A program made the position numbers and the translations under genes. Shown here piece by piece: positions 1 through 5,980 of a stretch of DNA of 6,976 bases (its first letter is position 1; every line of letters starts with the position of its first letter). Origin of the DNA: an uncultured Lachnospiraceae bacterium (GTDB taxonomy: Bacteria; Bacillota; Clostridia; Lachnospirales; Lachnospiraceae); assembly GCA_949346185.1 (NCBI GenBank), contig CASGVX010000111.1, positions 1 to 6,976 on the forward strand, written 5' to 3'. The notes under the pieces are model-generated. The model was not told the DNA's origin. It worked only from the letters and a program-made list of their open reading frames with translations, and made no database searches.

Positions 1-21
1 TTTGGCATGAAACATGCCAAA
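1..21. repeat. Perfect 9-bp inverted repeat, 3-base loop
   Basis: TTTGGCATG and CATGCCAAA flank the bases AAA, giving a perfect hairpin or dyad at the left edge of the window. On the plus strand it is followed by AAATTCTC rather than a T-run, so it is not a convincing intrinsic terminator in that direction. On the minus strand the sequence after the hairpin lies outside the window. It could be the end of a terminator for a neighbouring gene or an operator for the MATE gene; the sequence does not decide between them. Confidence 0.6.
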
Positions 22-40
22 AATTCTCGAATATAGTCGG

Positions 41-77
41 CTGTGAATAGTAACTTAAATAGTGCTATTATTCACAG
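41..77. repeat. Imperfect 14-bp inverted repeat upstream of the MATE gene
   Basis: The left arm (41-54, CTGTGAATAGTAAC) pairs with the right arm (64-77, GCTATTATTCACAG). The outer nine base pairs are perfect, followed by a G-U pair, two more pairs, one A-C mismatch and a closing C-G, around a 9-base loop. There is no T-run after it, so it does not look like a terminator. It overlaps the best candidate promoter of the MATE gene, which would suit an operator. It could equally be a dispersed intergenic palindrome, since the right arm resembles a sequence after mscS (2711-2723). Confidence 0.55.
63..71 (+). promoter_or_regulatory. Candidate extended -10 promoter for the MATE gene
   Basis: TGCTATTAT matches the extended -10 form (TGn plus TATAAT-like TATTAT). 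No good -35 hexamer sits 16-18 bases upstream, which is tolerated in extended -10 promoters. Transcription would begin near 78 and give a leader of about 46 bases before the start codon. The alternative TTGCTT (81-86) with TATTAT (104-109) has ideal spacing, but would start transcription inside or after the ribosome binding site. The element lies within the 41-77 inverted repeat, so a regulator bound there could block it. Confidence 0.3.
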
Positions 78-123
78 TGATTGCTTACACATAAGATTTT
101 GATTATTATTAAGGTGGAAAGAT

Positions 124-1509
124 ATGAATACGGAAAGTACAGCCAACCCGCTGGGAGAGGCAAAAATCCCCTCCCTATTAGGAAAATTCGCAGTGCCCAG
201 CATCATAGCCATGCTGGTGAGCTCCCTCTACAATATCGTAGACCAGTTTTTTATCGGGCAGAAAATCGGAGAATTGGGAAATGCCGCCACTAACATCAGC
301 TTCCCCCTGTCCATCTCCTGCATCGCCATCGCCCTGCTCTTCGGCATCGGAGGCTCCTCCTCCTTCAACATCGCCATGGGCAAGGGACAGACCATTCCAG
401 AGGAGCGGGAGCAAGCACCCTACTATATGGGGAATGCCCTGATGATGATGGGAATGCTTGGCACCCTTCTGTGTATCTTTACCCAAATCTGCCTAAAGCC
501 CCTTCTCCTATTTTTCGGCTCCCCGGACCAGGTATTGCCCTACGCCATCCCCTACACCCGGTATGTGTCATTCGGCTTCCCCTTCCTCATCATCGCCACC
601 GGGGGCGGCCATCTCATCCGGGCAGACGGCAGGCCTCAGTTTACCATGCTGTGCAATCTCACAGGCGCCATCATCAACACCATGCTGGATGCCCTGTTCG
701 TCTTTGGCCTGAACTGGGGCATGACAGGAGCCGCCCTAGCCACCGTCATCGGCCAAGTGGCATCCGGCATCATGGCTCTCTGGCTCTTAGCCCACTGCCA
801 GAGCATCTCCCTGATGAAAAAGCATCTGGCAATCCACGGCAGATACGTGAAACGGATCATGTCCCTAGGCGCGGCGCCCTGCACAAACCAGCTAGCCATG
901 ATGGCCGTGCAGATCGTGATGACCAAATCCCTGAAATATTACGGCTCTCTCTCCTCCTACGGGGAATCCGTGCCCATCGCATGCGTAGGAATCATCACGA
1001 AAATCAACCAACTCTATATGGCATTCATCATCGGCATTTCCCAAGGGCTGCAGCCCATCGTCAGCTTTAATTATGGCGCAAAGAAATACCGTCGGGTGAA
1101 GAAGGCATATCTCCTTGCTGCCGGCTGGGGTTTCGGTCTGTCCGTTCTTTTTTTCTCCCTGTTCCAGCTCATTCCCCGCCAGATCATCTCCCTCTTCGGG
1201 GAGGGTTCAGAGATGTACTTCACCTTTGCGGTGAACTATTTCCACATCTTCCTTTTCTTTACCTTCCTGAACTTCCTGCAGCCCATAAGCTCCAATTTCT
1301 TCACTGCCATCGGAAAACCCAAGGGAGGCATCTTCCTCTCCCTCACCAGGCAGATTATCTTCCTGCTGCCTCTGATTATCCTGCTGCCCCTGCCCATGGG
1401 CATCGATGGCACTATGTATGCCGGTCCGGTGGCCGACTGCATGGCGGGATTTTGCTCTATCTTGATGGCAGGACTGGAATTGAGGAAGAAGCAGTACCGC
1501 ATTCGTTAG
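124..1509 (+). CDS. MATE family multidrug/metabolite efflux transporter
   Basis: A 461-residue polytopic inner-membrane exporter of the MATE family, MepA-like subgroup; such proteins expel cationic drugs or metabolites in exchange for Na+ or H+. Length and hydrophobicity fit the usual twelve helices in two six-helix halves. Family features visible: the first-helix stretch KFAVPSIIAML...LYNIVDQFFIG (21-45); the NTMLDALFVFGLNWGMTGAALAT-type segment around 185-207; the second-half motif GISQGLQPIVSFNYGAKKY (304-322) with following RRVKKAY; and a C-terminal GKPKGG...RQIIFLLPLI region (397-419). The start is the ATG at 124, six bases after a strong AAGGTGG site (111-117). The gene stands alone on the plus strand and converges on corA. 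The substrate cannot be told from sequence, and no regulator gene is in the window. An intact, ordinary-looking family member. Confidence 0.93.
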   Translation: MNTESTANPLGEAKIPSLLGKFAVPSIIAMLVSSLYNIVDQFFIGQKIGELGNAATNISFPLSISCIAIALLFGIGGSSSFNIAMGKGQTIPEEREQAPYYMGNALMMMGMLGTLLCIFTQICLKPLLLFFGSPDQVLPYAIPYTRYVSFGFPFLIIATGGGHLIRADGRPQFTMLCNLTGAIINTMLDALFVFGLNWGMTGAALATVIGQVASGIMALWLLAHCQSISLMKKHLAIHGRYVKRIMSLGAAPCTNQLAMMAVQIVMTKSLKYYGSLSSYGESVPIACVGIITKINQLYMAFIIGISQGLQPIVSFNYGAKKYRRVKKAYLLAAGWGFGLSVLFFSLFQLIPRQIISLFGEGSEMYFTFAVNYFHIFLFFTFLNFLQPISSNFFTAIGKPKGGIFLSLTRQIIFLLPLIILLPLPMGIDGTMYAGPVADCMAGFCSILMAGLELRKKQYRIR

Positions 1510-1579
1510 ATTTCATCTTCTTAACTGGTCGGATATACTTCCAAAACCATTCAGGATCATGATGTAACAAATAGCTCCG

Positions 1580-2521
1580 CTAGATCATCTTCTTCTTCCG
1601 CAGCAAGAATAAAATCAGCACGCAGAGCAGAATGCTGGTGACGCAGATAATACCAAAGCCGTGGACAGAGCGGGCCAGAGGCATCCCCGCCCCCTCCACA
1701 TTCATGCCGTAAAGCCCGGATATCATGGTAGGGATACCCATCACCAGCGTAATGGAAGTCAGGCTCTTCATCACATTATTCAGGCGGTTGTCCAGCACCG
1801 AAGACATCAGCTCCCTCGTTCCATTGATAATATCTCGGTAGATGGTGGTCATCTCAATGGCCTGCTGATTCTCCACGATCACATCATCCAGCAAATCCTT
1901 GTCATCCGGATACTGCTCCAGCCTCTTATATCTGGTAAGCCGGTCAAGCACCACGCCGTTCGCCCGGAGGGAGGTGGCAAAATAAACCAAGGTGGACTCC
2001 AATGCATGCAAATCAATGAGATCCATATCCTCCGTATTATTATCCACCCGCTCCTCAATCTCCGTGCGCTTCTTGTCGATAATGCGCAGATGGGACTGAT
2101 ACTGGGTTGCCACCCGAAACAGAATCTGATAGACGAAGCGCAATTTCTTCTTCGTGCTAAATTCTTTTACCCGACCATTGACAAAAGCCTGCAGCACAGG
2201 CGTCTCGTCGGTACACACCGTGAGAATGATATCCCGGGTCAGAATAATGCCCAGAGGCACCGTATTATATGCCTCCTTGTCATGGCGAATCTCCGTGGCG
2301 GGAATATCCACCAGAATCAGCGTATATCCATCTTCCAATTCCACGCGGGAACTCTCCTCCTCATCCAGCGCCGCCAATAAATCCTGCAAGTCAATATCCA
2401 GTTCTCTGGCTATCTCCTCCCCCTCCGTCACTGTGGGATTCACCATATTCACCCAAGCCCCAGGGCTGATCTTTTCCTCCTCATGGATAATGCGGTCATC
2501 TGTGCGATAAATCTGAACCAA
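1580..2521 (-). CDS. corA: CorA family magnesium/divalent-cation transporter
   Basis: Inner-membrane channel-like transporter for Mg2+ (some relatives carry Co2+, Ni2+ or Zn2+), acting as a homopentamer. The soluble N-terminal domain has the typical opening MVQIYRTDD and a WVNMVNPT-type strand, then long acidic helices. Two helices lie at the C-terminus, with the signature YGMN between them (GMN at 275-277 counted from the GTG at 2530) and a basic RKKK tail. I prefer the TTG at 2521-2519 (313 residues): AGGTGA lies five bases upstream and homologues usually begin M-x-x-I/L-Y. The GTG at 2530 gives 316 residues but has a poor ribosome binding site. The gene lies about 200 bases downstream of mscS on the same strand and has its own candidate promoter. 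The short acidic loop after GMN is typical of the divergent CorA group common in Firmicutes, so metal preference is uncertain. Confidence 0.92.
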   Translation of the reverse strand: MVQIYRTDDRIIHEEEKISPGAWVNMVNPTVTEGEEIARELDIDLQDLLAALDEEESSRVELEDGYTLILVDIPATEIRHDKEAYNTVPLGIILTRDIILTVCTDETPVLQAFVNGRVKEFSTKKKLRFVYQILFRVATQYQSHLRIIDKKRTEIEERVDNNTEDMDLIDLHALESTLVYFATSLRANGVVLDRLTRYKRLEQYPDDKDLLDDVIVENQQAIEMTTIYRDIINGTRELMSSVLDNRLNNVMKSLTSITLVMGIPTMISGLYGMNVEGAGMPLARSVHGFGIICVTSILLCVLILFLLRKKKMI

Positions 2522-2637
2522 ACTTCTCACCTGCTTTCGCCGATACTTTCTAATCGTTATTATTCATATCATAGCCAACCATCCTTCACAGGACAAATGC
2601 AATGATCATGAATATGCACTAAAACACCAATTCATAT

Positions 2638-2667
2638 ATTGTAGCACAAAGCCATCCCTCCCCACAA
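2638..2667 (-). promoter_or_regulatory. Candidate promoter for corA
   Basis: Read on the minus strand, TTGTGG (2667-2662) is followed after 18 bases by TACAAT (2643-2638), preceded by TGC to make an extended -10. Transcription would start near 2631, leaving a leader of about 110 bases before corA. The position fits separate expression of corA from the upstream glgB-mscS pair, although read-through is not excluded. I see no M-box-like magnesium riboswitch; the leader is too short for one. Confidence 0.45.
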
Positions 2668-2710
2668 GCCCCATTTGCGACATAGAATGCAGCAATTCCC
2701 CAAGGGCTAT

Positions 2711-2723
2711 ATTCACAGTGAAT
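2711..2723. repeat. 13-bp palindrome ATTCACAGTGAAT after mscS
   Basis: Six-base arms ATTCAC and GTGAAT flank a single central base. It begins four bases beyond the mscS stop codon (2730-2728). With a one-base centre it is a DNA dyad rather than a stable RNA hairpin, and no T-run follows in the mscS direction. Twelve of its 13 bases match 70-82 (ATTCACAGTGATT), upstream of the MATE gene. It may be a shared operator or a dispersed intergenic repeat. Confidence 0.45.
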
Positions 2724-2727
2724 TGTA

Positions 2728-3633
2728 TTACAAATAATAACCCTCCAGAGCCTTTTTCATCTGCTCCAGCAAATGATGCTTCGCATCCCAATACTCTTCC
2801 GTCCTAGCCCAAGCCTTCACCAGCATCTTCATCTTCACGGGAGAGAGCTGGTCAATCACCACGCTCATGGGCTCCTCCTTCAAAAGCAGAGGCTCCTCCC
2901 CCATCATGGCCAGCAATTCCTCCCGCAAGGCATCCACATCCGTGTCATAGGGCACCCGGAAATCAATCACCATCATGCGCTTGGAGGCATTGGTAGTATT
3001 GGTGATGTTGCCGCTGGTAATGGTGCCATTGGGAATGACCACCACCTTATTGTCAGAGGTGGAAACTCTGGTATAGAAAATATCAATACTCTCCACCGTG
3101 CCCTCGGCGCCGTCTGCGATAATATAATCCCCCACCTTGAAGGGCTTCATCATGAGAATCAATACGCCTCCGGCAAAATTAGCCAAACTTCCCTGCAGCG
3201 CCAAGCCCACGGCCAGACCCGCAGAAGCCGCCACCGCCGCCACGGTAGCCCCCACGCCCAGAATGCCCGCCACAATAAAAATCAAGATTGCATGGTATCC
3301 TAACTTGGCACAGGACATGACAAAATTCTGTACTCCCAGATCCACATCCCTCTTCTTCATCCACCTGCCGGTGAGTTTCAGGCAAATCTTTACAATCCTC
3401 CTACCCACAATATAGACAAAGATGGCAAACAATATCGTCTTCAATCCGTCCAGCATCACATTTCTCTGGGAGAGGAGATACTCAATCAGAAAACTTGTCT
3501 TCTCCGCGCTGGTAGCGGTGGCAGAATTCAATGTCTCGGTCAGTTCCTCCGCACTCACGCCGTCAGAGGACGCCGCCATTGCCGGCATGAAATGCTCAGA
3601 ATAAAATAATGCGCCAATCAAGTCAATGCTCAC
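2728..3633 (-). CDS. mscS: Small-conductance mechanosensitive ion channel, MscS family (short C-terminus)
   Basis: A 301-residue channel that opens under membrane tension to release solutes during hypo-osmotic shock; family members form heptamers in the inner membrane. Visible parts: an extracellular N-terminal stretch of about 58 residues, TM1 (about 62-79), TM2 (about 107-125), and the pore helix TM3 (about 128-160) rich in Gly/Ala with the signature GLAVGLALQGSLANFAGGV. The beta domain follows, with KPFKVGDYI, GTVESI and VVIPNG (199-203). The start is the GTG at 3633-3631, which overlaps the upstream glgB stop as GTGA and has GGGGG seven bases upstream. A GTG at 3660 is open but poorly placed. 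The protein stops at EGYYL, about 20 residues before the usual PYPQ-containing C-terminal strand that forms the beta-barrel, and neither other frame restores it. Co-transcription with glgB is very likely. Confidence 0.92.
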   Translation of the reverse strand: MSIDLIGALFYSEHFMPAMAASSDGVSAEELTETLNSATATSAEKTSFLIEYLLSQRNVMLDGLKTILFAIFVYIVGRRIVKICLKLTGRWMKKRDVDLGVQNFVMSCAKLGYHAILIFIVAGILGVGATVAAVAASAGLAVGLALQGSLANFAGGVLILMMKPFKVGDYIIADGAEGTVESIDIFYTRVSTSDNKVVVIPNGTITSGNITNTTNASKRMMVIDFRVPYDTDVDALREELLAMMGEEPLLLKEEPMSVVIDQLSPVKMKMLVKAWARTEEYWDAKHHLLEQMKKALEGYYL

Positions 3634-5837
3634 TCCTCTTCCCCCTTTCCTGAATGACACTGGAAAACACTAATTCCCAGAGGCGGCACGTCAATGGTGA
3701 TGGAATGCTCCCTGCCATCCCATCCCACATTCTTTGACAGGACGCTGCGGGAATTTACAGCACCCGTGCCACCGAAAAACGTGCTGTCACTGTTAAAAAT
3801 CTCCTTGTAAGATCCGGGATACGGCACCCCCACTCGGAAATTCTCATAAAGCACCGGGGTAAAATTACACACGGCCAGCAATTCCTCCCCGCCCTGCCGC
3901 GCCCGCCGAAGGAAGGCAATAATGCTGTGGTCTGCGTCCATGCAGCTAATCCACTCAAACCCCTGCTCCTGGCAGTCCTTTTCATACAATGCCGGGTGAG
4001 CCTGATAGAAATGATTCCACTGCTTGATATAATTCCCCATGCCAAGGTATTCCTTTTTCTCGGGTCCGTTCCAAGAAGAATCTCCTTCAGCAGCCCACTC
4101 CCAGTTCCTCTGAAACTCCTGCCCCGCAAAGAGCAGCTTCTTGCCGGGATGGAGCATCATATATCCCAAAGCCACCCGGAGATTCCCAAACTTTTGAGGC
4201 AAATCCCCGGGCATCCCTGCCAGCAGTCCCTTGAGGCCATCTATTGCCTGATTGTGAGAAAACATCAGCACGAACTGCTCGCTATATGCATAGAGCATTC
4301 CGTTAATCAGCTTTCCATGGCTTCCCTTCCGAAACAGAGGGTCAATTCTCATATATTCCAAAAAATCACCCGTCCAGCCCCCATTCCATTTCAAATCAAA
4401 TCCCAATCCGCCATCCGCAAGGGATTCCGTCACCTTGGGATAGGAAGAGGCATCCTCCGCAACCAAGATGGCGCCATCTGCCGCCTCGTGAAATTTCTCG
4501 CTCAGCCTTCGCAGAAACGCCGCCCCCTCCAAATCCTCATTGCCGCCATACTGGTTGGGCAGCCACATCCCCTCCGCCTTTCCATAATCCAGCCGCAGGA
4601 TGGACTCCATCCCCGTCACCCGCAGCCCGTCCACATGGAAACGCTCCTTCCAGAACAGGGCATTCTCCACAAGGAAATCACCAGCTGCCGCCCCCATGCT
4701 CTGATACTTCCGCACTGCCACCCAGTCCAGAATCACGCCGATACCCTTCTGGTGCATATAGTCTACGAAATACATGAAATCCTCAGGAGTGCCATACCTA
4801 GCCGTGGGCGCAAAATACCCCTCCGTCCCATACCCCAGAGAATCCTCAGAAGCATATTCCATCACAGGAAGCAACTGCACATGGGTATAACCCATCTGTA
4901 CCAGATACTTTCCCAGTTCTTGGGCAATCTCCCGGTAATTCCAGCATTCCATTTCCACGAAATCCCGTTCCCCATCCCCCTTCTTCACAACTTCCCTCTT
5001 CCACGTACCTAGATACGCCTCGCAAATAGATATGGGGCTGCTGTCACAGGAGAATGCCTTCCTCTTGTCCATCCATTCCCCATCATGCCACTGATAAGCG
5101 TCAATTGCCGCAACAATGCACGCATCTGAGGGTGGCGTCTCGTGAAAGAAAGCGTAAGGGTCGCCCTGCAGTTCCAGTTCCCTAGCATTCCATTTTACCT
5201 CAAATTTATAAAGTTCCCCGCTGCCCACCTCTGGGATGAACAGGACAAAAGTATCGGAATCTCCCTGGCGAACCATGGGATGCACCCTGCCGTCCCAATG
5301 ATTAAAATCCCCCACCACGCTCACGCGCATGGCATTCGGGGCATGAAAGGCAAAAAATGTCCCTCTGCACCTTCGCTCCCCCTTTTTCCCCCCGGGCATT
5401 CCCGGCCGGCAGATTGTGGCGCAACTGCCCATCCCTGCCACAGTCACGAGATGGGCCCCCAGCCCCGGGAAAGAGGAACTTCCCTCCTCCCGAAAAGCAC
5501 TTCCTTCCCGGGAAAGCACACCCGTATAGCAATAGGGATCCTTCCCCATGGTCTCCCTGCCATTCTGATATCTGGCAATCAACTCATAGGAGGGAATCTT
5601 CTTCCCCGGCAGCAGCAAGGCAAAAAAGCCCTCCTCATCCACCTTCTCCATGGAATATAATTTGCCATCCCTCCTATTCTTTGCAAACACAGCCTCCGCT
5701 CCCGGCAGAAATGCCTGAATCAAGATGCCTCCCCGCACCCTGCGGGGACCTAGAATCCGTTCCGGATGATCATGTTCCGAATACACGATGGCCTCAATCT
5801 CAGCCCAGTCCATTAAATCATACAACTTTTTTTCCAT
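3630..5837 (-). CDS. glgB: 1,4-alpha-glucan branching enzyme homologue (GH13), probably catalytically inactive
   Basis: GlgB normally cuts alpha-1,4 glucan and rejoins it as alpha-1,6 branches in glycogen synthesis in the cytoplasm. This 735-residue protein has the full layout: N1 domain (about 14-110, with HDHPERILGP and AFLPGAEAV), CBM48 (about 159-260, HAPNAMRVSVVGDFNHWDG), GH13 barrel (about 267-610) and C-terminal beta domain. Key residues, by recalled alignment to E. coli GlgB: Tyr336, Asp371, Arg406, acid/base Glu461 and His528 are kept. The nucleophile (E. coli Asp405) is Thr408, Asp526 is Asn529 (SHNQ for SHDE), and His340 is Arg376. About 33 residues after DWV (371-373) are deleted, and about 22 residues are inserted before CBM48. 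The start ATG has AGAGGA six bases upstream. The open frame argues against a pseudogene. It may bind glucan without branching it; a true glgB may lie elsewhere in the genome. The stop overlaps the mscS start. Confidence 0.88.
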   Translation of the reverse strand: MEKKLYDLMDWAEIEAIVYSEHDHPERILGPRRVRGGILIQAFLPGAEAVFAKNRRDGKLYSMEKVDEEGFFALLLPGKKIPSYELIARYQNGRETMGKDPYCYTGVLSREGSAFREEGSSSFPGLGAHLVTVAGMGSCATICRPGMPGGKKGERRCRGTFFAFHAPNAMRVSVVGDFNHWDGRVHPMVRQGDSDTFVLFIPEVGSGELYKFEVKWNARELELQGDPYAFFHETPPSDACIVAAIDAYQWHDGEWMDKRKAFSCDSSPISICEAYLGTWKREVVKKGDGERDFVEMECWNYREIAQELGKYLVQMGYTHVQLLPVMEYASEDSLGYGTEGYFAPTARYGTPEDFMYFVDYMHQKGIGVILDWVAVRKYQSMGAAAGDFLVENALFWKERFHVDGLRVTGMESILRLDYGKAEGMWLPNQYGGNEDLEGAAFLRRLSEKFHEAADGAILVAEDASSYPKVTESLADGGLGFDLKWNGGWTGDFLEYMRIDPLFRKGSHGKLINGMLYAYSEQFVLMFSHNQAIDGLKGLLAGMPGDLPQKFGNLRVALGYMMLHPGKKLLFAGQEFQRNWEWAAEGDSSWNGPEKKEYLGMGNYIKQWNHFYQAHPALYEKDCQEQGFEWISCMDADHSIIAFLRRARQGGEELLAVCNFTPVLYENFRVGVPYPGSYKEIFNSDSTFFGGTGAVNSRSVLSKNVGWDGREHSITIDVPPLGISVFQCHSGKGEEE

Positions 5838-5980
5838 AGCAATTCCTCTGTTATAAAACTAACATTCCTTTCCATGTGCTTGCCGGACGCACCCGCATCT
5901 GCGTTACCATTCAGAGCCATCCATCCCTTCCCGAAACCAATCCATTCCCCGCCTGCGGCATCGATTATTGCCAGACCTGC

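Noticed and set aside
1510..1579. Bidirectional terminator between MATE and corA
   Set aside because: The only dyad is TAGC-TCC-GCTA (four pairs) at about 1572-1582, too weak, with only a broken TTTGTT run on the minus side. Convergent termination probably happens here but I cannot point to the site.
1661..2380. A 239-codon plus-strand open frame opposite corA
   Set aside because: Shadow of the corA coding strand; the translation is His/Arg/Gln-rich and resembles no protein.
2561..2635. Attenuator-like alternative pairing in the corA leader (TATTCAT 2561-2567, ATGAATA 2608-2614, ATTCAT 2630-2635)
   Set aside because: Pairs are only 6-7 A/T-rich bases, one segment sits at the predicted transcription start, and there is no terminator stem or M-box core.
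2606..2791. A 61-codon minus-strand frame overlapping the mscS end
   Set aside because: Tested as a possible frameshifted MscS C-terminus; it has no PYPQ-like barrel sequence and no ribosome binding site, so it is probably chance.
3927..5012. A 361-codon open frame on the plus strand
   Set aside because: It is fully antisense to glgB, has low-complexity His/Pro/Ile-rich translation with no family resemblance, and lacks a ribosome binding site; the minus-strand frame is clearly the gene.
3630..5837. glgB as a decaying pseudogene
   Set aside because: No stop or frameshift in 735 codons, conserved motifs throughout, a good ribosome binding site and an end precisely coupled to mscS. The changes are in-frame and concentrated at the active site.
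5838..5980. Promoter or terminator between the DUF1015 gene and glgB
   Set aside because: TTATAA near 5850 abuts the ribosome binding site and has no -35; the best stem (ACGCA/TGCGT) has five pairs and no T-run.
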